In this document: piece after piece, positions 20,855 through 32,406 of the stretch
Numbering within the stretch: position 1 is the stretch's first letter
Layout: each line of letters opens with the position of its first letter
Assembly: GCA_035610835.1 (NCBI GenBank)
Contig: CM069455.1
Location: 45,896,074 to 45,960,073 of the forward strand
DNA: 64,000 bases
Direction: 5' to 3'
From: Ophiura sarsii
Taxonomy: Eukaryota > Echinodermata > Ophiuroidea > Amphilepidida > Ophiuridae
Translations under genes and position numbers: made by a program
Notes under the pieces: model-generated
What the model was told of the DNA's origin: nothing
Database searches by the model: none
Seen by the model: only the letters and a program-made list of their open reading frames with translations

Positions 20855-21690
20855 TCTCATCTCTTGAGAACAATTCATGATGACACAATTGACAAATGAC
20901 TGAATAGCCAATGGACTAACTAGGAACTTTTTGTGTTGGATGTATTTCAACCCCCCCCCCCCCCCCCCCCAACTCCTCTCATCTCTTGAGAACAATTCAT
21001 GATGACACAATTGACAAATGACTGAATAGCCAATGGACTTACTAGGAACTTTTTGTGTTGGGTGTATTTCAACCACCCCCCCCCCCCCCCCCCCCAACTC
21101 CTCTCATCTCTTGAGAACAATTCATGATGACACAATTGACAAATGACTGAATAGCCAATGGACTAACTAGGAACTTTTTGTGTTGGGTGTATTTCAACCC
21201 CCCCCCCCCCCCCCCCCCAACTCCTCTCATCTCTTGAGAACAATTCATGATGACACAATTGACAAATGACTGAATAGCTAATGGACTGCTACAAACTTTT
21301 TGTGTTGGGTGTATTTCAAAACGAACTTTTTGTGTTGGGTGTATTTCAAATACCCCCCCCCCCCCCCCTCCCCCTCCTCTCTTGAGAACAATTCATGATG
21401 ACACAATTGACAAATGACTGAATAGCCAATGGACTAACTAGGAACTTTTTGTGTTGGGTGTATTTCAACCCCCCCCCCCCCCCCCCCACCCCCCCCCCTC
21501 TCTCTCATCTCTTGAGAACAATTTATGATGACACAATTGACAAATGACTGAATAGCCAATGGACTAACTAGGAACTTTTTGTGTTGGGTGTATTTCAACC
21601 TCCCCCCCCCCCCCCCCCCCCCCCCTCTCCTCTCTTGAGAACAATTCATGATGACACAATTGACAAATGACTGAATAGCCAATGGACTAC
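20590..21690 (+). repeat. ~120-bp satellite, about 8 units, each with a poly-C tract
   Basis: The unit gaactttttgtgttgggtgt + atttcaa + C tract + ctctcatctcttgagaacaa + ttcatgatgacacaattgac + aaatgactgaatagccaatg repeats from about 20692 to 21690, with starts near 20693, 20803, 20922, 21042, 21169, 21324, 21441 and 21570. The C tracts are 14-34 bases long and interrupted in some units. At 20590-20712 an imperfect inverted repeat (cctaacacaaagt...ctgaccaggtgc / gcacttggtcagg..ctttttatgttggg) precedes the array. Poly-glycine ORFs on the minus strand are by-products. Confidence 0.9.
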
Positions 21691-22000
21691 TTGAAATTGA
21701 TGACAGCTAATGCAGCTATGTATTTAATGAAGTCCCCGTGGAACCCTTCAGCACTTGGATGCTCTTAAATTATGGTCAATTAAGGGAGTCCTTAATGCAT
21801 TCCAGCATTCAAGGTCATTACCAGTGTCAAGCCAAGGGTGTATAAGGCCAACTGCTTAAAGAGGTGTTGTTGTTGTTTTGGTTGCGAAGTGATGAATTAT
21901 GGAATTTTGAATGTATTATAGAATTCAACTCCAAAGACATACCTATTCCGTCAGCTCATAAATATGTTGATCAATACGCTCAATGGCACTGCATCTTATA

Positions 22001-22430
22001 AAGGAAGGGTCCCGCAAGCACTACATTGACCATTTAATATTTGTTAGAAAAATAATTATCGAGCCGAAATTACGTAATTAATACATAGAACAAAACATCA
22101 TACTTGTCACAAAAACGAATAAAACTGCCATCACTCAACATGCAATTTTTAAAATTCGCGGCGATTGATCGAAAGTCCCGGTGTCGATGACGTCATGGGT
22201 ATCGGTGCTGAAATTTGCGCATGTGCATTGTATAACTATGACTTCATCGACACCGGGACTTTCGATCGATCGCCGCGTATTTTAAAAAGTGCATGTTGAG
22301 AGATTGTGGGTTTTTTTATTGTTTTTTGTCATAAGTGTGGTGTTTTGTTCTATATAATTACAAAAGTTGGGCTCGATAGTTATTTTTCTAACATATAATG
22401 CACACTTTTATGCTTGCGGGACACCTCCTT
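22001..22430. mobile_element. Complete foldback element, AAGGAGGTGTCCCGCAAGC family
   Basis: aaggaagggtcccgcaagca at the left end pairs with tgcttgcgggacacctcctt at the right end. TA flanks both (21999-22000, 22431-22432). Pairing continues for most of the 430 bp, including gaaagtcccggtgtcgatga / tcatcgacaccgggactttc near the centre. A TGACGTCA octamer lies at 22188-22195. A single arm of the same family lies at 1894-1979. Confidence 0.85.
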
Positions 22431-22434
22431 TAAT

Positions 22435-23615
22435 AATAGTATTTCCAACCAGATTAATTTTACAGCCCGAAAAGGTAGCATCTTGTTAACAGTGATCATT
22501 TCTTTATTTCAGCCAGGCCTATAAATGTAAATACACCACCAATGCCTTATGGAAGGCCTAAGACGGAGCTTTGTTCTTTAGTGTTCAATGCACCACATTA
22601 TTCAGTCTGCTCCGGAACTGGAGCGCGTTCAACTTGAGGGCTTGCTATTTAGTGACGCACTCCCGTCAACTTTTACACATGTGATGCATCAAGTGATTCC
22701 GCTTGGTGACAAATAAGTTTGATATTTCAATAGAGGGCGGGCTTGAGAACGGGACTGCTTTACCAAGGGAGCGACCTCCCATCACAGATTGATAATAAAT
22801 CCTATTTTGCCGATTTTCAATCATAAAATAATTCTCTTATCTCTGAGATAATGATACAAAATGTCATCAGCATATAATACTACAAGGATTACACATGTGA
22901 TATATGTGATACATGTCACTATATTTAATGTAAGAATTATCACACTTTCCCTAAAATTTCATTAAAATGGTATAAACTCGACTATAAGTCTCATCGCTGT
23001 AAAAAGGTGTATTTCGACCTGTATTGTGAGATACTGGGGTCAAAGAAGAGATACAATCAGGAGCTGCTGTGAGGAATTCTGGTAGCTAGGCTGCACTCAA
23101 TTTGTTAAGATGTTAATTTGTATGCAAATGTTTAGGATTGAAAAGTGAAAATGCAATGATTGCACAAATTGACGGGTACATGATACCACGGTGATGCACA
23201 CCAGTCAGTTTGTAGCGCCCTCAAGTGAAACAGGCTCTCGTTCCGGAGCTGACTGTTGTTGAGATTGCGTGATGCCTCAAACTGAATCTGAATCTTATCT
23301 TTGGAGATGTATAAATTCCCTCACCGCTATACATAAATCCTATAGCTGTCTCTGATTGGCCCCATAAATTATAAAAGATATAAAGCTCTTTTAACGACCA
23401 ATCAGAACAGTTGTTAGAGGCCAACTTGAGCTCAAGAGTCAAGAGGTTACTAAAAATGTGGGCTTCATTTGAACCCTTAAGTGCATTTTGATGTTAAGAG
23501 CTGTCATCTTAATGGATGCCTCAGAACTGGTATAAATAAACACACCACATTATACCTTGTTCAGCACAAGTTGAGCCCTGGTATTGCAACATGTGTGTTC
23601 AACATTTGTAAGTAA
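22435..23615. other. Unique stretch, no confirmed gene
   Basis: I found no repeat family or convincing exon in this ~1.2 kb. Small ORFs such as the one at 23221-23442 (-) lack motifs. The stretch is among the least repetitive in the window, so it would be the first place to test for conservation. Confidence 0.35.
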
Positions 23616-23624
23616 AATTATATG

Positions 23625-23845
23625 CAGTGGCGTAGCCAGAGGGGGATATGCAGTGGCGTAGCCAGAAGGGGGGTTGGCATTGTCGGTTATCCAGAGCTCA
23701 ATTTTAGGAAAAGCACGCCGGTTTGGGGAAACTATGTCACCCCCCCCCCCCCCTCCCTTTTGACTTTCTGGTAAAGTCCTTGTCGGTTCCCTTTCATTTT
23801 TCGCCCCCCCCCCCCCCAATATGAGAAACCTAGCTACGCCATTTG
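23625..23845. mobile_element. hAT-like MITE (CAGTGGCGTAGCCAG end) with 8-bp target duplication
   Basis: The left end cagtggcgtagccag and the right end ctagctacgccatttg form terminal inverted repeats. The 221-bp element is flanked by ATTATATG at 23617-23624 and 23846-23853. An 8-bp duplication and CA..TG ends fit hAT transposition. The first ~25 bp are repeated at 23646-23670 (gatatgcagtggcgtagcca). Two C runs (about 23739 and 23805) lie inside. Confidence 0.8.
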
Positions 23846-24117
23846 ATTATATGCACAGAATCTGCCCATCACATTCACAAGAGTTTCTCTCTCACATGAT
23901 ATGCCAAATAAATTCAATCAATTATAATCAAATTCCCTAGTCATAAATTCCATTTATTTCCTGAAGAGTAAAATAACAATGTGTTCTTTTCAACAGAATT
24001 CCAGCCCCATCCTACCCCTCCCCTCACTTTGGGGAACACGAATAGTGCACTACTAGTACCCTGGCAACAAAAAAAGGCGAGTGCCCCCTCCCCTCAACTT
24101 CTCAGACTACAGTTTTA

Positions 24118-24215
24118 ATCAGTTCCAAATTGGCGAGAAATATGCGTTTTGGCTCTCTCCGCGAGCAAAGTAATCCAAGCGTACATGCATTAGTGTGGCA
24201 TACGCACACAATTCA
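24118..24215 (-). mobile_element. Partial GTTTGATCAGTTCC-family copy
   Basis: atcagttccaaattggcgag, gctctctccgcgagcaaagt and aatccaagcgtac match the family but the other terminus is missing. It lies just upstream of a full copy. Confidence 0.6.
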
Positions 24216-24273
24216 CAATGCACAATTTCGCACCACAAAAGTTTCACAAATTTGTAACTGACTGAACTATATA

Positions 24274-24511
24274 GTTTGATCAGTTCCAAATTGGCGAAGC
24301 CCCCTAACAGCAGCGTATGAATACAGAAGGACGTGGGCACGCGCGAAGAAAACAAGCAGACTGTGCATCGTGAGTATGCAACCAAAACTGTGTGTGTGCG
24401 ACCAAAACCGTGTGCATGTGACCATAATCGCGCGCATACACTTGAATTACTTCCAACACACGGAGAGATAAAAAACCAAAATATTTCTCGCCAATTTAGA
24501 ACTGACCAAAC
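24274..24511 (+). mobile_element. GTTTGATCAGTTCC-family MITE, full copy
   Basis: The left end gtttgatcagttccaaattg and right end caatttagaactgaccaaac form the termini. TA lies at 24272-24273 and 24512-24513. The interior is rich in alternating purine-pyrimidine words (gtgtgtgtgcg, gcgcgcatac). The 81-codon ORF across it is not supported by any motif. Confidence 0.7.
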
Positions 24512-24756
24512 TATAGCAACATATCAGGTGAGTGTCCCTCCCTCCTCCCCTCAACCTCCCATAGGGAAGACAGGTTGATTCCTCAAACCAGTGTGCCTGC
24601 CTGCCTCATCTACTCCATCTTCATTTCATGTGTTCGAAATTCTCATGGAGAATGTCTGGCATAGGGAGTATACTATTGCCTGCCATAGATCCTAAGTCTC
24701 TCAAGACTATAGCTGCCGTCTGCAATACATATCTGTTGATCTATTTCTAACCTTAA

Positions 24757-25002
24757 TAACACTTTCCACACTGTTTATAAGTTTTACCATTATACAAAAC
24801 AGATTTTTTCATAAATCTTTCCCATATCTCAAAGTCCATCTCAAGGATTACTAAACCAATACAAGGCATGTTTGTACTTATTTTAGTGTATTTCTCATTG
24901 TGATTCCAAATATGGTAATGAAATTCAAAAAAAATTGACATTTTTGAAACATTTTGTGAAATGTTGGAATGTTATCTGCAGACGCCTGCCGCATGGAAAT
25001 CG
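24757..25002 (+). mobile_element. TTAA-type MITE, CACTTTCCACGCGGC family (copy 3)
   Basis: It begins taacactttccacactg and ends ctgccgcatggaaatcg. TTAA lies at 24753-24756 and 25003-25006. The interior shares ggcatgtttgtacttatttt and gattccaaatatggtaatga with copy 4 at 28221. Left-end substitutions show it is older than copy 1. Confidence 0.7.
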
Positions 25003-25009
25003 TTAAGAT

Positions 25010-25950
25010 ATACTAAAACTTAACACAGGGCAGCCACTATGGATGGCATCTATTTCTGACACCTATACTCAACAACCTCTGACACTCACCAGTGAAGATG
25101 GAAGCCATTTTCAGAACAAGAGGCAACCTTTTCTGAACTTTGGGCAAATTTACAGAAAATTACGTTTGTCTCTGTGAAAAATGTGGCTAAAGCAAAAGGT
25201 CTTTTGACATTCATCTAAAAATCAAAATTAATGCTCCAAACCACACTTTCGGATTTTGACCCATTTAACAAATTCTAAAATATCTTCATTTTGAAACAAT
25301 TCTTGACCTGTATGAGAAAGGACCTAAAAACATTGATTCCGAATTATAAGGTACATTTTACCGTCTGCAAATAAACACAAAACAAAAATAAAGTGCTAGG
25401 GAACTACACACACAATACTTTTTTTACTTGGCTGTTGGCCACAGGGCATAGATCCTTTTACAGATTTGTTAACCGATAGTCTCCCACGCAGCCCCATACA
25501 GACGTGCATTTTGAAGCACTAGCTAGTACTTGAAAATCGTTTGTAACACGAGGTTTCCGAGGGAGACCATGGCAATTTACAGGCTTGACCACTCTCCAAA
25601 TATCATATTTTCTCATGCTGTTCCCTGTTCACCTCCGGCACTGTTGCTAACCACCTCTTTATGGTATTCTATCAATCAACCTTACTCCCTCTTAACCCCC
25701 TCAACGACACTACATTACGAAACCTACCCTTTTTCACAGCATGCAGGATATCATTAACACAAATTTTAAATGCTAATGACAGGTTTGGGGAAAAACCTGT
25801 GATGTTCAGGGATTGCAGCAACAGTTTGCTTTCAAAAAACAGTAGAATTTAGCTTCAAATTTTAATCGGTAATTCCTTCAGATCAAAAACTCCCAACTTT
25901 GTAATCCATAAAACCCAGGTACATATATATTTGCTTCGTCTTTATTTTTC
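25010..25950. other. Unique stretch, no confirmed gene
   Basis: No repeat was recognised. Overlapping ORFs at 25530-25852 contain no known motif. The part at 25600-25850 leads into the LINE-like 3' end that follows, so it might be decayed element sequence. Confidence 0.35.
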
Positions 25951-25954
25951 CTAT

Positions 25955-26060
25955 GTGTCCGATGCCTGATATGATATGTAAAATATGTATCATTAATATG
26001 TTGTTATATTATGGGCCAATGGCCTAATTGTATTGTGAAATAAAACTTGAACTTGAACTT
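25955..26060 (+). mobile_element. Probable LINE 3' end with (TTGAAC)n-like tail
   Basis: tattatgggccaatggccta followed by attgtattgtgaaataaaac and ttgaacttgaacttg is the typical appearance of a non-LTR retrotransposon 3' UTR ending in a short tandem tail with an AATAAA-like signal (aaataaaac). No RT-coding part is recognisable upstream. The fragment could alternatively be an mRNA 3' end. Confidence 0.5.
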
Positions 26061-27500
26061 GCTGCAATACAGTGCCCATAACAAGACCACTTTTTGAGAA
26101 AAATTCAAATCATGCAGCTCTAAATGCAAAAGAACTCTTTTGACTGACCTTGCGTCGTAGTCTTTAAAGTACAACTGGACACATCATAAGGGGCTTTTGT
26201 GGACTGTGTGCAATTTTAATTGAGCGTGAAAAAGTAAAAATTAAATTAAAAAAATTTGTACCTAATATTTCACATACAATTTGAATACATTGACCATTGT
26301 ATCAAGCAAGGTGTCATTGTGAACCGAAGCTTACAAAATACAAGTTTACAAGAAAAGAAAATCTTGATTTTCATTTTGAATGACAAAAGCCATCTTATTC
26401 ATTACCTCAAATTCTCCCCCACTCCCTTAAAAATTAAGTAATGTCAACCAGTGTCTGCACAATGCTCTCACTTAGCCTATATATATTGGACAACGGACCT
26501 ATGACATTGGATACACGCTTGGATCTAAAAATATCGCCAATTTGACTGCTGCGACCAACAGTTCACCTTCTTAAATGTGAATATTGAATTTCTAAAGTCT
26601 CTGATGGTTTGCTTTATACCTGAAACACACCTAGCCTATTATATGCATGGGACTTGCATTATTGAACCTATCTAGAGATCAGAGAAACCCCAGGCATTAA
26701 GCCTGGGATATGAGGATACGGAGATGTTCCGCCAAATAGGGTCCCATTTTTCACCCTCTGATAAATGGATAACCCCTTTTCAAAGTCAATTTTTGGTAAA
26801 TATATGGGTCTAAAATCCGTAATTTTGCTGTTTTAAGCAAAATCTGTCAAATAATAGGAAAATTATGGGTTTCTGATAATCATATGGGTCGGGTTTTCTC
26901 CCCAGAAAAATTGGTAAATGTTTGGGTCAATTTTCATTCTGGCTGGCAGCACATCCCTACCTACAAAATATTTTAGTATATTTGAGACACCAAATAATCT
27001 ATTCACACACCCCAACCCGCACCCCAACCCTTCTACAACTAGAAGAGGTACTATTGCATTAATGTTGCGGTCCTGATTGTCCAAGTTGTCTACAAGGGTG
27101 TATGCATCCAAAATAGAATTTCCCAATTCAAAATGTCATTTTAGAATTTTAAGCCACCTTCCACTGATTGTCACATCTCTCATGTTTCAACTTGACTATT
27201 GGGCAAGTTGGAAAAGTATTGCCATGATTCACTATTTAGTAGCCTAATTGTGCTCCTTTTAAGAACAAAAGTGCTCTGAAAGTGCCATTTTTGTGTGATT
27301 TGGGCTACATATTACCAGGCAGTGAAACCAAAAGATTACAATTGGGCTACTTTTTGCCAAACATTGGGCTATTTTTTGGGGTATGATTGGTTATCAAGTG
27401 TCTAAATTTGCTGTAATATTTGACGGGGAAAATTCTTGGTCAGAAATTACAAGGCTTAAAAAGATTAACGCTAGTAATTGAGGATGAAAGACACAAAATC
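26060..27500. other. Mostly unique DNA with remnants of a GGGCTAC repeat
   Basis: 26060-27290 shows no gene. A short hairpin (cccaggcattaagcctggg) is at about 26688-26706. At 27297-27400 the words tgggctacatatta, ttgggctactttttgccaa and ttgggctattttttggg match the interior of the CAGTGTTGCC-family element at 51691-52120. Further remnants are at about 37590-37690, 40735-40840, 41465-41550 and 60792-60860. Confidence 0.4.
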
Positions 27501-27512
27501 TAAGATTAATTT

Positions 27513-27721
27513 AGTCTGTTCCAAATGGCGAGAAATATTTGGTTTTTATCTCTCCACGGGCAAAAGTAATCCAAGCGTATGCGCGCAATTATAGCCACAT
27601 GCATGCGGTTTTGGGCACACGCAAATGATGCACAGTGCGCTTGTTGCCTTCAGCGCGCCCGCATCCTTCTGTATTCATTCGCTACTGTAAGAAGGCTTCG
27701 CCAATTTTGAACTGATCAAAC
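27513..27721 (-). mobile_element. GTTTGATCAGTTCC-family MITE, second full copy
   Basis: The left end gtctgttccaaatggcgaga and right end ccaattttgaactgatcaaac, followed by TA, mark a copy inverted relative to the one at 24274. Shared interior words include ttatctctcc and gtaatccaagcgtatgcgcg. The sequence after it, 27725-28215, has nothing recognisable. Confidence 0.65.
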
Positions 27722-28220
27722 TATACATTTAATACACAAACATTTGTCAGGTGCCAATTACATATGAAGGAGATTTAGTTGGAAAATTGGTTTTCCTCTT
27801 ACAAATCCACGCCTGTACATATAAATAGAATTATCGAAACTATGGTAATATAATAATATCATAAGTATTGAGATTTGTATTATCTGATAGATGCGATGGG
27901 GACTAATGCATAATGATAAGCAGTTAGTTACCGCTCGCTACAGAAAAGGTTGTTTGACCCAAAACTACAGTTCTCTTACATATCATAATAGTGCCAATCA
28001 CATAGTGCCATCAGAACCTATATGTTATGGCTGCCATTTGTAAGACTTGATCGATAAGAAAAAGATAAAGTCACCCACCTTTATTTAAAATGATCAAACA
28101 GAGCAGCTATTGTGCGCATCCTTTAAACATTTACAATAAGGTGTCTTTGCAAAGACAATATACAATAGCTGCTTTGAGGGCTTTATGGGAGTGATCTGAC
28201 ACAAGACAAGTAACTTCTCA

Positions 28221-28460
28221 CACTTTCCACGCGGCTGTAAGTTTTACCATATACAAAACAGAATTTTCAGAAACCTTTCCCAACTTTCAAGGTCTACCTC
28301 AACGATTACTGAACAAATACTAGGCATGTTTGTACTTATTACAATGCATTTCTCATGGCGATTCCAAATATGGTAATGAAATTAAATAATGTTGACATTT
28401 TTGAAACATTTTGTCAACATTTGGAATGTCGTCTGCAGCCGCCTGCCGCATGGAAAGCGT
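28221..28460 (+). mobile_element. CACTTTCCACGCGGC-family MITE (copy 4)
   Basis: Ends cactttccacgcggctgtaa and gcctgccgcatggaaagcg enclose the family interior (aggcatgtttgtacttatta). The flanking TTAA has decayed on both sides (tcaca, gtaaaa). Sequence between the ends is close to copy 3. Confidence 0.7.
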
Positions 28461-28579
28461 AAAAAGACAACCTTATTTTCAAATGATCCTTTTTGTTGAA
28501 TGTTGCGCTACTGTGCATCTTTGTCCCATGTGAAACTGTTTCATCACCAAACTACTGCTACTTACACAATTTCAATTAA

Positions 28580-28952
28580 AAGCATATTATGTGATCTTTT
28601 CCTGGGAGCGCCCTCTATTCATGATTTTTTTTAAGAAAGAAGATTTTCTTGCAGCTTTACATTTCGGATCATAAATCATGAATATATTCCAAGTTACAGA
28701 GCGATACGATTCCCAATTACCTCAAAATCATGGTTTTAGAGTGAATTTAGAGTAATAAGTTGTTGGCACAGACTCTGACAGTTTATTTTCACTCTAAAAC
28801 CATAATTGTGAAGTAATTAAGAATCGTATCGCCCTGTAACTTGGATTGTATGTACGATTTATGATCAGAAATGTAAATCTGCAAGAAAATCTGTTAACAA
28901 TTTTTTGTCGAGGATTGAGGGCGTTCCCTGGAAAAGATCACTTAATATACCT
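28580..28952. mobile_element. TTAA-flanked 373-bp palindromic MITE (copy 1)
   Basis: TTAA at 28576-28579 and 28953-28956 flanks ends aagcatattatgtgatct and agatcacttaatatacct. Pairing extends almost to the centre (cagagcgatacgattcccaa / aagaatcgtatcgccctgta; actctaaaacca / tggttttagagt). The second copy at 48761-49133 has exactly the same length. No coding sequence is inside. Confidence 0.85.
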
Positions 28953-28956
28953 TTAA

Positions 28957-29970
28957 ACAAAAGACCAGGAATAAAATATAAATTCCCCTTCACATATCCC
29001 TCCAATGAGCTTCCTAAATTGCCTATGACCTGCATAAGGCAGCTTTAGCCTCATACAGCCTTTTAGCATGCACTACTCCGCACACAAACCCTAATCACAC
29101 CTTAAGCCCTATCATAGTCTATAATAGTCACACTCGGGTAGGAAATGACAGAGTAGGATTTACAGCACAGATCGTAACCATGGCAACCTGGTACTTAGAA
29201 GTCAAGTTCAGCTTTTCAGATCAACTGTGGAGAGATAATTTTGCATTACTATGTTAAAACCCATAGAGTGATTATTCACCACAGACTTTGTGTGCATGAG
29301 AATTTAGTTTAGACTGAACTTTTACAATTTTATACCATGTTTATTTTACTACAATATTGTTTAAGATTTCTGAAGTTTTCTAGTGTATGGCTTCATAATA
29401 TTAATATGACATCAATTTCCTTGTATATTATATTTTATATGTTAGAAATAAATTAAATGAGAAAAAACACCCAAAAAACCATACAAATTAACCCAATAAT
29501 TTCACAAAAAAACAATTATTTAGCGACAATCCATTCGGAAACATTTTGAAATGCCAAAACATAAAATACAATTTTGTTATGTTAAGATGGTAAACTTCCG
29601 TTAATTATTATTTTAATAAAAACATTTCAATAGGCATAGGGTCTTTATATTACTTCTTCACCCATGAGCACTACCTGCCTATTCAACAATGTTTATAATT
29701 GGTTAATTTCAAGATAGTTCTCATTTGAATAATTAAGGCCTAAAAAATTCTTATTTTTCTTTTCTTTTTTGTTGATTTTTTGTTGTTGATTTTTTTTAAA
29801 TAAGTTTAAAAAAGTTCTCTGAAGCTTGGATTAGCAAAAAAAAAAAAAAAAGTTTCTGAAACAGACTAGCTTCTTTGTTTGGCCTAAGCAAACTATCACA
29901 AATTAGCCTATACTTAGAAACTTTGCTCCCATTTTGAGACAAATGAATTGAAAGCAAAGGTTTTACATAC
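28957..29970. other. AT-rich unique stretch, no recognisable gene
   Basis: Low-complexity A/T sequence, including T runs at 29745-29800 and an A run near 29836-29850. No repeat family or exon is recognised. Confidence 0.45.
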
Positions 29971-29977
29971 AAATCTG

Positions 29978-30058
29978 ACAATATTGGGATTCGAACCCAG
30001 GACCTTCCCGTCCCAAAGCGAATGTCATACAACACAGCTAGGCAGTCAATGCTGTAGC
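29978..30058 (-). repeat. tRNA-like SINE head
   Basis: The minus strand reads tagctgtgttgtatgacatt as an A-box-like region, then cgctttgggacgggaaggtc and a perfect B box in ctgggttcgaatcccaatat. This is the layout of an RNA polymerase III type 2 promoter. The D-arm and acceptor do not fold as a normal tRNA, so a tRNA-derived SINE is most likely. Confidence 0.6.
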
Positions 30059-30254
30059 TATTTTAACCCTACAAATTAGGTCGGGTAAAGCCCATGATAG
30101 TCTGTCTATGTGTATTATGGAATAAATCTGTATTATAACCTCATACAATACAAGTCTTTGCACTATACTTATTTGTGATAGCTTACTCACAGGTACTGTA
30201 TAACCAAAATTGTATTATGGTTAACCATATAGAAAATCTGTGATAGGACACATA

Positions 30255-30506
30255 TGTGACGTGATCAAGAGGAATGAGTCGGATGTCGGGGAATCCCAAA
30301 TTGAGATATGGCCAATTCAAAATGGCGGATTACATAAGTTTTGACGGAAATTCATGTATACAATTTGACATAACTTTGGAACAAAACGTCGTATCGACAT
30401 GGGGTTTTCAGTTTCTGAAAGCTCTAGGTGTTTTCTTTAAAACTGTATTAACAACTCATTTTCGACCAGGATCGACATCCGACTCATTCCTCTTGATCGC
30501 GTCACA
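30255..30506. mobile_element. MITE with ~38-bp TIRs (TGTGACGTGATCAAGAGG) and TA target
   Basis: tgtgacgtgatcaagaggaa plus tgagtcggatgtcg pairs with cgacatccgactca plus ttcctcttgatcgcgtcaca. TA flanks both sides (30253-30254, 30507-30508). The 105-codon ORF across it spans the repeat arms and is not considered a gene. Confidence 0.8.
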
Positions 30507-30621
30507 TATTTGTATGGGAAATTATATTATGGTTAAGCTCAGGTTCCACCACCCTATTTCCACCTACTGTCAAATCATTATCATTTACTAACTAACCAGA
30601 TTTACAAACTTTACCAAGTTC

Positions 30622-30808
30622 ACTGTAAAAGTAGAATTTCTTGCGGGTGTAATTTTGTTTGCAACTTTGCACAATTTTGATTGTTTTTATTTTCCCCGAT
30701 TTTGAGCTTCCTTACATTGACCTACATACAAAATAAAAACATTCGCTCGTTTTTATTTTTCGCACTTGCTCAATTTATCGCGAAAAGCGCAAAAATAGCA
30801 CTTATACA
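30622..30808. mobile_element. CTGTAAAA/TTTTCGCG-family MITE (copy a)
   Basis: actgtaaaagtagaatttct at the left pairs with atagcacttatacagt at the right. The interior shares gattttgagcttccttacat and cctacatacaaaat with copy c at 32407-32579. Confidence 0.65.
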
Positions 30809-31178
30809 GTATCAGCCAGCCAACAGCCAAATTAATTTCAACTGTCTGAAAGAAAACCTCCTGTATTTTATTTCCCAACAATATCGCAACTCCACGGTAC
30901 AAATCCAATGACCCCGACTATTTCTGAAGTAATAAAAGATGTTGACAAGTTGGTGGAAACCACAAGATCATTGTGTGCAAATTGTGGCCTAGACTGACAA
31001 TAGCAGTTTCTTACTAAACGTTCAAGCTTAGCTAATACCCATGCTAGAATGAACACATGGAAATTCCCGTGGAATGACGCAAATAATTTTTAGTCAGTTT
31101 ACCGTTATTTTGTTTGTTCTCCCTTGGCTCTTGCAAGACTCTGAGAATCATTCTCAGACAAACATTCTATCAGCTTAA

Positions 31179-31382
31179 ACCCCCTGAGAACTACCAGCCA
31201 ATTGGTCAGAAAGATGGATACATCTTTTATTGCACCAATGAGAGACATTGTTAGAATAATTGAATCCCTGATAAAGATTGGAGTGACAATTTTAAGAAGC
31301 AGTATTTTAATTGGTTATTCATATCAGTGTATCTTGTAATCAACCAATCATAAACATTGTTAAATAGGCAGTAGTCTAGGAG
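31179..31382 (+). mobile_element. TTAA-type MITE, CCCCCTGAGAACTAC family (copy 1)
   Basis: TTAA at 31175-31178 is followed by accccctgagaactaccagc. The interior (attgcaccaatgagagacat, gaatccctgataaagattgg) matches copies at 46773, 49278 and 57778. The right terminus has decayed (ggcagtagtctagg). Internal CCAAT/ATTGG words recur in the family. Confidence 0.7.
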
Positions 31383-31384
31383 TA

Positions 31385-32050
31385 GAATATCTTCAATCAA
31401 GTCAATGTCGCTTACCCGCCGCAATTATAATCTCAAATAAGACATTGAGAGGGCTATGGTAACTGAAATGCATCAAATTTGTATTTCCCAACTAGCAAAC
31501 CACCACAAAACTGACAGGCCTATAATACCCTTTGGGCCGTGTTCTCATACTAAATACGGTTTTCTAATCTAACTAACCTTATCGAGCACTCGTGGAACAA
31601 CTATTACTTGTGTCTAAATCAAACGCGAGATTATCTTTTAAACAACATGTTCAACAAAATCCGGTTTTAAACTCTGCCAATCTTGTCCCAAGAGTGATCA
31701 TGCGTTCACTGTAAACAGATATTCAATTTATTATGGCCCAAATGGTTTAGAAACTTAGATATCGATAGAATTCCTCAAATGCATGTGTATTTTCAAGACC
31801 ATAAGATCTTCAGCTTGCACCGGGCACCGTTGAGTTATCATTCAAGGCATACAATTGGTGCACAAGTTAATAGTTAAACACGCCTTAAACTACTGTACCC
31901 ATATCTAGAGTTGGACACTTCTCAGTGAGTTAGATGTGTGTTTTAGTTAAACACTTTTTAAAACGATGTGTTTAAAGTCAAAGTTAAACATGTGTTTAGC
32001 TTAAAACCGTGTTTAAACACCTACAAGAATACAGCATGATCTCTTTCACT
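31385..32050. other. Unique stretch with GTGTTTAA-type low complexity
   Basis: No gene or clear repeat was found. Between 31930 and 32025 the words gtgtttaa, gttaaacac and gtgtttagctt recur on both strands and form weak hairpins. Confidence 0.4.
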
Positions 32051-32057
32051 TAATATA

Positions 32058-32265
32058 CTGTAAAAGCCAATATTTTCGCGTACAGATATTTTCGCGGATT
32101 TTGATATCAAAGACATTTTGCGAATTGTTTTTTTCGCGGGCGACCGTCTGAAAGCATTGCATGAATGTGTAAAGCAATATTTTCGCGTGTTATAATTTTT
32201 GCGGAAAAAGATTTTGCGCGAAAAGCGCGAAAATAAAACCACCGCGAATATTTCAGCTTCTACAG
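32058..32265. mobile_element. CTGTAAAA/TTTTCGCG-family MITE (copy b)
   Basis: TA (32056-32057) then ctgtaaaagccaatattttc; the right end gcgaatatttcagcttctacag is followed by TA (32266-32267). The interior is dense in ttttcgcg/cgcgaaaa words. Confidence 0.75.
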
Positions 32266-32406
32266 TACTAGTACACCTACCATGAAACTGGTTTGTAGCT
32301 ACTGGTATTTCCTGATTGGGGTCAACTTTGATTCATTTTTGGAAACGGCATTAATATTTGACACACCTACGCAAACCACAGATGGTAACATGTTTCTATC
32401 CATATA

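Noticed and set aside
20795..21682. Glycine-rich minus-strand ORFs
   Set aside because: They are translations of poly-C tracts in a satellite. Frame changes with tract length between units.
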